Assembly (NCBI GenBank): GCA_910575775.1
Contig: CAJTEY010000015.1
Location: forward strand, 1-64,000
DNA: 64,000 nucleotides
Direction: 5' to 3'
From: Lachnospiraceae bacterium
Lineage (GTDB): Bacteria > Bacillota > Clostridia > Lachnospirales > Lachnospiraceae
Shown here: piece by piece, positions 46,581 to 55,391 of the stretch
Layout: each line of letters begins with the position of its first letter
Position numbering within the stretch: position 1 is the stretch's first letter
The notes under the pieces: generated by a model
Seen by the model: the letters and a program-made list of their open reading frames with translations, nothing else
What the model was told of the DNA's origin: nothing
Database searches by the model: none
Made by a program: the position numbers and the translations under genes

Positions 46581-48377
46581 TTACTCTTTTTCCGGCGCAG
46601 GTGTAATCGCAATCTGCAGCTCCGCGAGCTGCTTCTCATCCACCGTGCCAGGCGCTTCCGTCATCAGACAGGATGCGTCCTTGATCTTCGGGAATGCAAT
46701 CACCTCACGGATGCTGTCCGCATGGGTTAAAAGCATCACAATACGGTCAAGGCCGTAGGCAAGTCCCGCATGAGGCGGTACACCGTACTTGAAGGCGCTT
46801 AAGAGGAAACCGAACTGCTCCCATGCCTGCTCCTTCGAAAAGCCCAGCACCTCAAACATTTTCTCCTGGATATCATCCTGGTGGATTCTGACAGAGCCTC
46901 CTCCAAGCTCCACCCCGTTTAACACGATGTCATAAGCTTTCGCACGCACCCTGCCGGGATCGGAGTCAATGTACTGCCAGTCCTCCTCCATAGGCATCGT
47001 GAACGGATGGTGCATTGCCATAAAGCGGTTCTCCTCCTCGCTCCACTCAAGAAGCGGAAATTCCACGATCCAGAGGAAGTGAAACTGCGACTCGTCAATC
47101 AGCCCAAGCTGCTTCCCAAGCTCCACGCGCAGCGCGCCGAGCACGCTGTAAACGATGTTTTTCTTATCCGCAGCAAACAGAAGCAGATCCCCCTTTTCGC
47201 CCTGCATTGCCTGTACCAGCTTCGAAAGAGCCTCCTCCGTCATAAACTTCGCAAAGGAAGACTTGTAAGTGCCGTCCTCCTGCACACTTAAGTAAGCCAG
47301 CCCCTTCGCGCCGTAGCCCTTCGCAAAATCTACAAGCGCGTCGATCTTTTTGCGGGGCATCGCTGCCTGTCCTTTCACATTTAAGCCGCGCACGGAACCG
47401 CCGCTTTCCAGCGCAGAGGTGAACACACCGAAACCACAGCCTGCCACCACATCTGACACATCTGTCAGTTCCATCGCAAAGCGGGTGTCCGGCTTATCGG
47501 AACCGAAGCGGTCCATTGCCTCCTGCCATGTCATGCGCGGCAGGGGGAGCTGCACATCCAGCCCAATGGCCTCCTTACATATATGCTTGATCAGCCGCTC
47601 ATTCACATCCAGCACATCGTCCACATCCACAAAGGACAGCTCCATGTCCGCCTGTGTAAACTCCGGCTGCCTGTCCGCCCGCAGATCCTCGTCCCGGAAA
47701 CACTTGGCAATCTGGAAATACCTGTCGTACCCGGAACACATCAGAAGCTGCTTGTAGAGCTGCGGAGACTGGGGCAGCGCATAGAAACTGCCGGGATGCA
47801 CGCGGCTTGGCACCAGATAGTCCCTTGCCCCCTCAGGCGTGGATTTGCACAAAATCGGCGTCTCGATCTCCAAAAATCCTTCCTTCGCCATAAAGGCGCG
47901 CATTTCCGAGACGATCTTACTTCTCAGAATCAGTTTTTCCTGCAGATCCGGCCTTCTCAGATCCAGATAACGGTACTTTAAGCGGATTTCCTCCTTTGTC
48001 TTGGACTCCGCCTCCACCGGGAAGGGCGGCGTCTCGGATTCGGACAGGACACGCACCTGCGCCGCACGAATCTCGATCTCTCCCGTCTTCAAGTTCTCGT
48101 TGACGGCCCCGGAACGCTTCTCCACCTTGCCTGCCACGGCGATAACGAACTCACTTCTCATCTTCTCCGCCTTGGCAAACGCTTCCGCCCCGCAGTCACA
48201 CTCCTCAAATATTACCTGCAAAATGCCGGAACGGTCGCGCAGATCCACAAAAATAATTCCGCCCTTGTTCCTCTGCTTCTGCACCCATCCCATTACGGTC
48301 ACTTCTTCCCCCACATTATTTAAGGAAAGCTCCGCACAGCGATTCGATCTTTTCCAGCCCTTCATTGATTCTGCCAT
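46581..48377 (-). CDS. aspS: Aspartyl-tRNA synthetase
   Basis: A 598-aa class IIb synthetase of bacterial type. It has an N-terminal anticodon-binding OB fold (VMGWVQKQRNKGGIIFVDLRD), class II motif 2 (CFRDEDLRADRQPEFTQ), the GAD insertion domain and motif 3 (GLAYGLDRIVM). It follows hisS by 36 bp with GAGGGAA upstream. Confidence 0.97.
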   Translation of the reverse strand: MAESMKGWKRSNRCAELSLNNVGEEVTVMGWVQKQRNKGGIIFVDLRDRSGILQVIFEECDCGAEAFAKAEKMRSEFVIAVAGKVEKRSGAVNENLKTGEIEIRAAQVRVLSESETPPFPVEAESKTKEEIRLKYRYLDLRRPDLQEKLILRSKIVSEMRAFMAKEGFLEIETPILCKSTPEGARDYLVPSRVHPGSFYALPQSPQLYKQLLMCSGYDRYFQIAKCFRDEDLRADRQPEFTQADMELSFVDVDDVLDVNERLIKHICKEAIGLDVQLPLPRMTWQEAMDRFGSDKPDTRFAMELTDVSDVVAGCGFGVFTSALESGGSVRGLNVKGQAAMPRKKIDALVDFAKGYGAKGLAYLSVQEDGTYKSSFAKFMTEEALSKLVQAMQGEKGDLLLFAADKKNIVYSVLGALRVELGKQLGLIDESQFHFLWIVEFPLLEWSEEENRFMAMHHPFTMPMEEDWQYIDSDPGRVRAKAYDIVLNGVELGGGSVRIHQDDIQEKMFEVLGFSKEQAWEQFGFLLSAFKYGVPPHAGLAYGLDRIVMLLTHADSIREVIAFPKIKDASCLMTEAPGTVDEKQLAELQIAITPAPEKE

Positions 48378-48413
48378 AACTGTGATTCCCTCTTTTCTGT
48401 TATGTTGTCTTTG

Positions 48414-49676
48414 TTATCTTTTCAGTTCCTCTTTGTAAAATTCCTCGAAAGCTTCATATCCCTGTGCGGTGAGCTGTTCCTTCTGGAACTTCTTGTTCTT
48501 GTTCATCCTGGCCACCAGAATCTGATTTCCTCTCTCCCGCTCCGCCTGGGCCTTTGTCATCACTTCGCACAGTTTTTCCGAGGGCAGCCCCTTTTCCATC
48601 AGATACGCAATTTTCTTTCCCGCCTTCGGCACCTTGAAACCGCTCTCCAAAAGTAACAGGATGATCCGCTCGAAACCGATGGAAAAACCGCAGGCCGGCA
48701 CATCGTTGCCTGCGAATTTTCCAACCATCTTATCATATCTTCCGCCTCCGCCGCAGCTTCCGCCAAACTGGGGCATGTCGATCTCAAAGATCGTGCCCGT
48801 GTAGTAGGACATGCCTCGCACCAGCGTCGGATCAAACACCAGCTTAAAGAAATCACCCTTGGTGGCCTCCACACTGTCTATGATCTCCTGAAAACTCTCT
48901 TTTACCCCTGCCGGAAGCACGCCTTCCAGTTTTTCCGTGATATAGGCGATAGCGTCATCTGCCTGTTCCATCCCCTCAAAGAGCGCCAGATACCTGTCCA
49001 CACTCTCCTTCGGGAATCCGGCCTCCAAAAGTTCCCCTGAAACGCCTTCCCTGCCGATCTTGTCCATTTTGTCTAAAATGATGAAAACCTGGTCGTAAGT
49101 CTCCTCGGCAAAGCCGCTGTAAGCCGCCATCGCCTTCAAAATCTGCCTGTCATTGATGCGGATGTTAAAATCTTTGAATCCGATCCTGCCAAGGGTCGTG
49201 GTGGTAGCAAGAATCAGCTCGATCTCCGCCAGATTCGTGGCCTCCCCGAGAATGTCGATATCACACTGCATAAACTGACGGTAGCGTCCCCGCTGGGGCC
49301 TGTCCGCCCGCCATACGTTGCCCATCTGCAGAGCCTTAAACGGCGCAGGCAGCTCGTTTGCGTGGCCAGCATAATACCGCACAAGAGGCACCGTCAGATC
49401 ATAGCGCAGACCTCCGTCCGTCAGATCCTCCTCGCTCTTCGCCTCGTCAATGCGCAGCTTCTCTCCGCGCTTCAATATTTTAAAGATCAGCTTCTCGTTC
49501 TCGCCCCCCGCCTTGCAGTTTAAGTTGGCAAGGTTTTCCACGCAGGGCGTCTCGATCGAAGTAAAGCCGAAATTGCCGTAGGTTTCTTTGATGATGCCGA
49601 TCACATAGTCACGAATCTCCATTTCTTCCGGAAGAATGTCCTTCATGCCTGTCATCGGTTTTTTACTTAATGCCAT
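48414..49676 (-). CDS. hisS: Histidyl-tRNA synthetase
   Basis: A 420-aa class IIa synthetase. Seen are MTGMKDILPEE, motif 2 region (NVWRADRPQRGRYRQF), the HisA motif (LVRGMSYYTGTIFE), GGGGRYD and motif 3 (GFSIGFERIILLL), then the anticodon-binding domain. ACGGAGG precedes the ATG. No T-box leader is visible upstream; a plain sigma-A promoter is. Confidence 0.97.
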   Translation of the reverse strand: MALSKKPMTGMKDILPEEMEIRDYVIGIIKETYGNFGFTSIETPCVENLANLNCKAGGENEKLIFKILKRGEKLRIDEAKSEEDLTDGGLRYDLTVPLVRYYAGHANELPAPFKALQMGNVWRADRPQRGRYRQFMQCDIDILGEATNLAEIELILATTTTLGRIGFKDFNIRINDRQILKAMAAYSGFAEETYDQVFIILDKMDKIGREGVSGELLEAGFPKESVDRYLALFEGMEQADDAIAYITEKLEGVLPAGVKESFQEIIDSVEATKGDFFKLVFDPTLVRGMSYYTGTIFEIDMPQFGGSCGGGGRYDKMVGKFAGNDVPACGFSIGFERIILLLLESGFKVPKAGKKIAYLMEKGLPSEKLCEVMTKAQAERERGNQILVARMNKNKKFQKEQLTAQGYEAFEEFYKEELKR

Positions 49677-49742
49677 AGTTACCTCCGTGTCAGAGTTGTT
49701 TCCCGTTTATTTGCATTGTCATACGCAATACATGCTTGTTAG

Positions 49743-49771
49743 ATTTTACACTGTTTTGGAAGGTTTTTCAA
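49743..49771 (-). promoter_or_regulatory. Sigma-A promoter of hisS-aspS
   Basis: TTGAAA, 17-bp spacer, TAAAAT on the minus strand, ~67 bp before the hisS start. Confidence 0.8.
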
Positions 49772-49779
49772 GCCTCCTC

Positions 49780-50189
49780 CTTACAGAGTATCCAGTCAAT
49801 CGTGGAAATATCGGCTTTACTGCCACCGCAGGCGGACCGGCCTCATGGTTTCTCCGCGTATCTCCTTCCCACTTGCATATTAAAGAACAGTTTAAAGCAG
49901 ACTTTGCGATTAAAACCAAAAACTATTCTCTGCAAATAATTTCTGAGATTCTACCATAAGCAGATATGCTGGCCTTAAAGCTAACACATACAGCCCAATT
50001 AATTTCCTCTCAAAATATGGCACCAAGGAATCCTGCGAGCGGACATTGTTTCAGTTGAAATAGCCCTATGATTTTAGGTGATCCAAATGCGGCTCCTGTC
50101 ATTGTACCAATATAAGAGATGGCAGACAAATGTGGCAGGTAGGACAGTGAAAGCAATACAGGAGCCACCCTCCATGTGAACAGTGTCAG
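49780..50189. other. Gene-poor junction between core and island
   Basis: I see no convincing gene here. The segment holds only short frames on both strands and no tRNA. It probably contains further remains of the mobile element whose 3' end is recognisable at 50190-50531. Confidence 0.5.
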
Positions 50190-50531
50190 CCATTCCCAGT
50201 TCCTAAAGATGCAGATCGTTCCTAATGCGAAAGCCAGCACTTTGCTGACTTTACAAAGAACACTATCAGCGTGGGCGCACGATCTACAGCAATGCATTCA
50301 GTTTCTACAATGCTCTTCCGAAGGCTACTGCTGCGATATCCATAAATATGATCCTAAAAGCGGACGCAGGCAGTTAAAATGGCTTCGTGTGATGATCTCG
50401 AATATTAAGGCAAATATCTAAGGAGTCTGCCATGGCTTAGACAGAATTTCTCTGCAACGCCACCTTGATGAATTCTGCTACCGCTTTAACAGGTGGCATA
50501 GCAAGGAGTTATTGTTTTACCATTTTATTTT
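50190..50531 (+). pseudogene. IS1595-like transposase relic
   Basis: Three frames on the plus strand carry pieces of one transposase C-terminus: TIYSNAFSFYNALPKATAAI, then LRVMISNIKANI followed by an in-frame stop, then ISLQRHLDEFCYRFNR and a short tail. The last block resembles the conserved C-terminal end of IS1595-type DDE transposases. Frameshifts and stops show it is dead. No inverted repeats recognised. Confidence 0.65.
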
Positions 50532-50573
50532 CTGATAATCTATACCCTAATGAGCTTATATAAAACATGTCCT

Positions 50574-51437
50574 TCAAATTCCTCCATGCTCTCTTATAAT
50601 TTCAAGGATCTCCCGATGCAACTCACATCCATTTTGCTGCCTTTTCAGATTATCATGTTGGAGTCCCTTCAACAACACCTTACACATTCCCTTATTGCTC
50701 TCTCCCCAATCTTCAATACTCACATTTCCAAGTGGATATCTATTAGTAACTGCAAACCAAAATATAGCTACTAGTTGAAAAACATCAGAAGCCGGAACTA
50801 TCTGATCCACCTCATTGTATATTTTATTTATCGCTTCTGGCGACATCCAATATTTAGGTCCTATCTTCTCATGCAAAGTAGTAATTTCTTCATGTTCTTC
50901 GTCATTGATATAACAACACAATCCCAAATCACTTATCACCCATCTTTCTCCAATGACTAAAATATTTTCTAATTTTAGGTCTCGATGAATGACCTTTTCA
51001 TGTAAGGCCTTTAATGCTTCGCTTAATCCAATAAACTGGGGAGCATATTCAGAATATTTTATTTTCCCTCTATTTTTTAAATACTCCCTTAAATTACAAT
51101 CTGCCTTTTCCATGACAACAAATAAAATTTCTTGTTTTCCTTTTTCATTTTTAGGTACCTTCGCCACCGTAGTCCCCTCATCAACATATTGTATCAAATT
51201 CGGATGCTGAATACCCCTTAATGTATTAACCTCTTGTCTAAATCTTCTCAAGCTCTTATCATATACATTAAGCAAGAATTTTATCGCCAACTCATCTCCA
51301 TCACTATTAAGACAACTATAAACGACTGCATTTCCTCCCGCTCCTAGTCTGTCAATAATTTCATATTGCTTGTTATTCGATGAAATCACAACGTCTTTAA
51401 TCTCAAAATACTGTCTATCGTCTCTTGTAATATACAT
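50574..51437 (-). CDS. Soluble Hanks-type Ser/Thr kinase of the defence island
   Basis: A 287-aa protein that is all kinase domain: glycine loop GAGGNAVVY (~32-40), Lys53 (AIKF), C-helix Glu69, catalytic HRDLKLEN (~151-158, Asp153), DLG at 170-172 in place of DFG, and SPE (~199-201). Catalytic residues look intact. No membrane segment, PASTA or other sensor domain. It starts 8 bp after the DUF262 gene ends, so the two form one unit. It is distinct from PrkC in this window (no similarity outside kinase motifs). Kinases occur in several phage-defence systems; a role here is inference. Confidence 0.85.
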   Translation of the reverse strand: MYITRDDRQYFEIKDVVISSNNKQYEIIDRLGAGGNAVVYSCLNSDGDELAIKFLLNVYDKSLRRFRQEVNTLRGIQHPNLIQYVDEGTTVAKVPKNEKGKQEILFVVMEKADCNLREYLKNRGKIKYSEYAPQFIGLSEALKALHEKVIHRDLKLENILVIGERWVISDLGLCCYINDEEHEEITTLHEKIGPKYWMSPEAINKIYNEVDQIVPASDVFQLVAIFWFAVTNRYPLGNVSIEDWGESNKGMCKVLLKGLQHDNLKRQQNGCELHREILEIIREHGGI

Positions 51438-51445
51438 CTTTTCCC

Positions 51446-52468
51446 CTACTCATATGCTTTCTGTATAATTGAATGCAAAAAATCATATCTCCATTTTCTA
51501 CTAGATTGCGAATTCGCATCGGATGTGCATCGGATAGCATATTCTCTGTATTGCTCATTCTCAGACATTGGTTCGATTTTCTTATCTAGTTCTTTCAATT
51601 CTTCTCTCAAAGCAGCCAATTTTTCATGAGCAATTACTTGTTTACTTTTTTGCAAATCTACTATCACACAAAACAGACTATATAAATCAGACCGTTGTCT
51701 AAATCTGGTTTTTGCAAAATCCATTCCTGATTCTTCGCTAAAAATCATTTCTATGTCTTTCAAAACATCCATAAATTTTTGTCTTACGTTATCAACCCCC
51801 TCCTCAAAAACTGCATATTTTTCGCAAAATTCATCTATACATTTTTTCTTATCTTGAATACCATCCAGCAAAACACATAACAGTTCTTCCACATATTCTA
51901 CATCCAGCATACGTCTGGTCATTTTAGCAGAAAACACTCGTCCGTCATCAAAAAATGGGAGCTCTACAAGTTCTTCTGCTAATTTAATAAAATCACCTGA
52001 ATAATCAGCTTTTCTTAGCTCCTGTCTATTTAATTGAACTGTATATTTATTGACTCTTGAATATAAATTTCTCACCTCTTCTTCTGTTGGATTCTCTATT
52101 GCATTAAAATCAATTTCATAACCTAAAATTTTATCTTGATCTTCTTGTGACAAATCAGAATATTTCTTTCCAATCAAAATTCCTTCATATGGCTTTTTAA
52201 GAATTAATTTATCATCTAAAAAATCAAATATAGCGGTCAACCTTTGTTGTCCATCAATAACGATTCTATAAGTTTTTCCATCACGAATTATTGATTCAAC
52301 ATATATTTTGGGCATTGGAATATTGCTAAATATTGTGTCAATTAACATAATCTTTGCTGCCGTAGACCACACTTCTTTCCGTTGAAAATCTGGTCTAATC
52401 TCCAATTTCTCGTCGTTCCTCCAATCTCTAATATCTGAAATCGGATAATGTGCTGATTTCCATTTCAT
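51446..52468 (-). CDS. DUF262 (ParB-like/GmrS-type) protein
   Basis: A 340-aa protein with an N-terminal DUF262 domain: PDFQRKEVWS (~26-35) and the nucleotide-binding motif IDGQQRLTAI with DGQQR at 72-76. The C-terminal ~150 residues are helical and charged. No DUF1524 HNH motif is visible, so the nuclease half found in GmrSD and SspE is missing. In SspE the DUF262 domain senses phosphorothioate DNA and hydrolyses NTP. GGGAGG precedes the chosen ATG; a longer frame upstream is unsupported. Confidence 0.85.
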   Translation of the reverse strand: MKWKSAHYPISDIRDWRNDEKLEIRPDFQRKEVWSTAAKIMLIDTIFSNIPMPKIYVESIIRDGKTYRIVIDGQQRLTAIFDFLDDKLILKKPYEGILIGKKYSDLSQEDQDKILGYEIDFNAIENPTEEEVRNLYSRVNKYTVQLNRQELRKADYSGDFIKLAEELVELPFFDDGRVFSAKMTRRMLDVEYVEELLCVLLDGIQDKKKCIDEFCEKYAVFEEGVDNVRQKFMDVLKDIEMIFSEESGMDFAKTRFRQRSDLYSLFCVIVDLQKSKQVIAHEKLAALREELKELDKKIEPMSENEQYREYAIRCTSDANSQSSRKWRYDFLHSIIQKAYE

Positions 52469-52536
52469 AAAGATTTCCTCCCTGAGCTTAACAATTACTA
52501 CTTTAAGCCAAAAATACATGCCATTAAAATGTTATA

Positions 52537-52564
52537 TGTATAGCCTATATGACTACTTTCTCAA
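52537..52564 (-). promoter_or_regulatory. Candidate promoter of the DUF262-kinase pair
   Basis: TTGAGA, 16-bp spacer, TATACA on the minus strand, ~70 bp before the DUF262 start, in the only sizeable gap (145 bp) of the island. Confidence 0.45.
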
Positions 52565-52613
52565 AACACACTACATCAAAAATACAAAACTTTATTAAAG
52601 AACCTCCGTTATC

Positions 52614-53153
52614 TCATTCTATAGCGTTACTTTCTATCGGATTATTCACAAACGCTACAATATTCGCTATTCTAAAATCCGTATAGTCTTCATCTACGTC
52701 AGGAACTCTTACGACTAGCTTTTCATATAAATACTCTATACCACCTCTGGCATAAGAATTAAACAATTCCATGTTTTCCTTATATGTAGCCTCATCCTCA
52801 GGTATAACAAAAGCACTTTCCAGTTTTTCTTCAAATGTCATGTTCCTACTATCATCCATAATAAGAATCAACCTCATTATAGGTAATAACGTTCGATAGT
52901 TTTCATTTAACTGTTTCATTTGAACGGTTCTTTTTATACCAGATTCATCCCTTTCTTCCGCGCTTCGTCTCCTTGCTTTCAAACCAACAATAGCTGCAAT
53001 CGCATACAAATCAACTAATCGTTTAAAAAAAGACTCTTGAATCTTTCCCTGTCTCCATAACTGATCGACATAATCTCGATGTTTACCTACAAAAAACATC
53101 TCATCTATCTTGAAATATTCATATGAGGTTTTCTCCAATCCTTTTCCCACCAT
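52614..53153 (-). CDS. Unrecognised 179-aa protein of the phosphorothioation locus
   Basis: I do not recognise this family. It is soluble, mostly helical and charged, with a basic middle (VGLKARRRSAEERDESGIKR) and an acidic C-terminus. It begins 11 bp after the DndD-like gene, so it is part of that operon. By position it could be the structural equivalent of a DndE or a small dnd-associated protein. There is no sequence evidence for DndE (too long, no matching N-terminus). Confidence 0.7.
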   Translation of the reverse strand: MVGKGLEKTSYEYFKIDEMFFVGKHRDYVDQLWRQGKIQESFFKRLVDLYAIAAIVGLKARRRSAEERDESGIKRTVQMKQLNENYRTLLPIMRLILIMDDSRNMTFEEKLESAFVIPEDEATYKENMELFNSYARGGIEYLYEKLVVRVPDVDEDYTDFRIANIVAFVNNPIESNAIE

Positions 53154-53164
53154 TATCCCACCTC

Positions 53165-55225
53165 CTAATTTTGATCCAATGAAGAGCTATTTGAACTTGG
53201 CTCTTTGTTCACTCTATAACAGAACTTCGGTAATGTATATTTATCGAGGCCAGAAGCTTCCCAGTCCTTATCCAGCATAAAAATAATAACTTGTTCAGCA
53301 AATTGCGGTAATCGATTAGCCAACAATGATGTATTCTCATTACTGAGTGCTGAAAACGGTCCGTCTAATACTAATGGCAAACCGAGAATAGCATTCTCCA
53401 TACCATATTCTTCATCGTCTCTCTCAAATTCACGATATCTCCTGGCCAATTCCAAAATGCTTACGATGAACACAAAATTTATAGCAATGGTTTCTCCGTT
53501 AGAAAGATTTTCTTCCTCATAATTTGTCATGTCCCCCACCTGATGATAGTAAACATGTATCTTATAGTCACTTCCAAGCTTCGCATATTTTTCATGATCA
53601 TTAAACATACGCTGAAAATTTTTACCGATAATCTCATTCAAATCTATAAGTATGGTATCCTTTCTTTGATTTGCCAGAGAAGCCGCTCTATCATACATTG
53701 CCTCAACATATGCAAGACATCTATAGATTTGCGCATTCTGTTTGTCATGAATTACCACTGCATCTAACTGGCTTTCCTTATCATCCTTATTCTCTTTTGC
53801 TTGCTTTAATCGTGATTCATAAGTTGCTTTTTCCGACATTAATGATGTCAATCTCTCTCTTGCTTGCTTATTCCGATGCCTTACTGACGCAAGATTAGTT
53901 TTTCTATCTATCGTTTTTTCTAATCTTTCTTTTTCTCTTGTTTTTTCGTCTATAATATCTTGGGCCTCATCAAAACCCTCCGCTTTTTTGGATACCGTAT
54001 CTCTCAATTCACTCGTTTCACTTAGCCAAGCTTCTAAAGTCGCTTTAAGTTTTCCCATAGCACCTCCAAGCATTTCCGGTGGCACCTGCTTTTTAAGCTT
54101 CACAATCGCTTCATACGCCCCTGAGTCCAGCGTTAACGGTGTTCCGCACAAACATTCACCCATTTCAAGTAAATACTCTAATGTATCAACCGTAACGCCA
54201 GGAATATCTTTTCCTTCTAAATCTATTCGCTCTAATAATTCTTCAAATTCAGTTAGAAATGATGATGTGAAAAATTTTGCTGAATTAGACAATTCTTTAA
54301 CGATATCTGCGTAGTAATCTTCTTTGAACCTCTCATACTTTTCAATATCTGACTCTAATCTTCTAAGTTCTTTTTGATCGTCTTCCACTTTCCTGTTATC
54401 ATTCAAAGTTTTTTGGGTAGATGCAATAGTCCGTTCAGTTGTTTCAATTGCTTCCTGTATTTCTTTAATATGATCCTCATTATCCTCAATCGACACTTCT
54501 AAGCCATGAATCTCTTGTTTTAATCTCTCACACTCACCACTTGTACCTTTTAATCTCTCTCTGAATTTCTTAGTCACGCTTATACGATTATCTTTGAGAT
54601 GATTCATCATCTCAACCAAGCCGCTCACGCCTAAAATAGTATCTACAGAACTCTTTATGTCACCTGTTCTACTCTTTAAATCATTCCACCGTTCACCATC
54701 GAAGAAAAAATAATTGGACAAATTCGGCGGAAACATATTATCAATTGCCTCTTGTACACAACCCACCTTATATTTTGAGTTAACATTACTTCCCAAATCA
54801 TTAATAACGTCTCCCCAAATACCATTTTGATTTATCTGCATCGTCAACTGTGTTAATCCAATTTGTTTGACAGATATATCATTAGGATTTTCGTTTTTTC
54901 TATTAAAAGAAGCTTTTCTAACAAACTTCACTTCCTCATCATCACTTTCAATAACAATTTCGACATAAACATCTCTAGCTTGAGTCCCACTCATCTCTGC
55001 AGCAATTTCATTATTTAACAATACAACATCTTTTCCCTTTGAATAACTTGTATCATTCAATCGCTCATATAACACCCATCGAAACGCTTGCGCTAATGTA
55101 GTCTTACCAAAAGTATTATCACCAAGTACCACTGTAACATTTTTTCTATCATCAGTGGAAAAAACAAGTTCATTAACGCCTTTGTACCTCATAAAATTAT
55201 GAAGCTTAATGCTTTTAATCTTCAT
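53165..55225 (-). CDS. dndD: DndD-like SMC/Rad50-type ATPase
   Basis: A 686-aa ABC-type ATPase with N-terminal P-loop LGDNTFGKTTLAQAF (Walker A at 35-43), a long central coiled coil (~210-540) broken by a possible hinge containing ECLCGTPLT, signature motif NLSNGE (~573-578) and Walker B LPLVLDGPF near 616-624. NYFFFDGERW after the first third is typical of DndD. In dnd systems DndD is the ATPase that nicks or remodels DNA for sulfur insertion. Its start overlaps the 58-aa gene by 11 bp. Confidence 0.85.
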   Translation of the reverse strand: MKIKSIKLHNFMRYKGVNELVFSTDDRKNVTVVLGDNTFGKTTLAQAFRWVLYERLNDTSYSKGKDVVLLNNEIAAEMSGTQARDVYVEIVIESDDEEVKFVRKASFNRKNENPNDISVKQIGLTQLTMQINQNGIWGDVINDLGSNVNSKYKVGCVQEAIDNMFPPNLSNYFFFDGERWNDLKSRTGDIKSSVDTILGVSGLVEMMNHLKDNRISVTKKFRERLKGTSGECERLKQEIHGLEVSIEDNEDHIKEIQEAIETTERTIASTQKTLNDNRKVEDDQKELRRLESDIEKYERFKEDYYADIVKELSNSAKFFTSSFLTEFEELLERIDLEGKDIPGVTVDTLEYLLEMGECLCGTPLTLDSGAYEAIVKLKKQVPPEMLGGAMGKLKATLEAWLSETSELRDTVSKKAEGFDEAQDIIDEKTREKERLEKTIDRKTNLASVRHRNKQARERLTSLMSEKATYESRLKQAKENKDDKESQLDAVVIHDKQNAQIYRCLAYVEAMYDRAASLANQRKDTILIDLNEIIGKNFQRMFNDHEKYAKLGSDYKIHVYYHQVGDMTNYEEENLSNGETIAINFVFIVSILELARRYREFERDDEEYGMENAILGLPLVLDGPFSALSNENTSLLANRLPQFAEQVIIFMLDKDWEASGLDKYTLPKFCYRVNKEPSSNSSSLDQN

Positions 55226-55391
55226 TCTGTTTCATCTCCTCCCCTACTTTTTTATTTACAAATTCTTCAATATCACGAACCATACCTTTATCATCTCTTT
55301 TTTGTGTTTTTATGTTTTTGATTTCCGCACTTCTAATTGCGTTGAACATTGATTTTAAAAGCTGTGAATCTAAATCCTTCTTACTCTCCAT
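55215..55391 (-). CDS. 58-aa DNA-modification-associated small protein
   Basis: MESKKDLDSQLLKSMFNAIR onward, highly charged, probably helical. The ATG has GGAGG upstream and overlaps the helicase stop by 11 bp; the stop overlaps the DndD-like start by 11 bp. Size and place between the helicase and DndD fit the small protein recurrent in dnd-type loci. Function unknown. A longer in-frame start exists inside the helicase gene but lacks a ribosome site. Confidence 0.75.
   Translation of the reverse strand: MESKKDLDSQLLKSMFNAIRSAEIKNIKTQKRDDKGMVRDIEEFVNKKVGEEMKQNED

Noticed and set aside
45510..46730. 406-codon plus-strand frame
   Set aside because: Antisense shadow across the SseB and aspS genes; Arg/His/Leu-rich, typical of reverse-strand frames in this genome.
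49677..49900. T-box leader of hisS
   Set aside because: No T-box consensus or antiterminator was found; a plain TTGAAA/TAAAAT promoter sits close to the gene.
50010..50297. 95-codon minus-strand membrane-like frame
   Set aside because: It lies opposite the transposase relic and has no ribosome site; hydrophobicity is a by-product.
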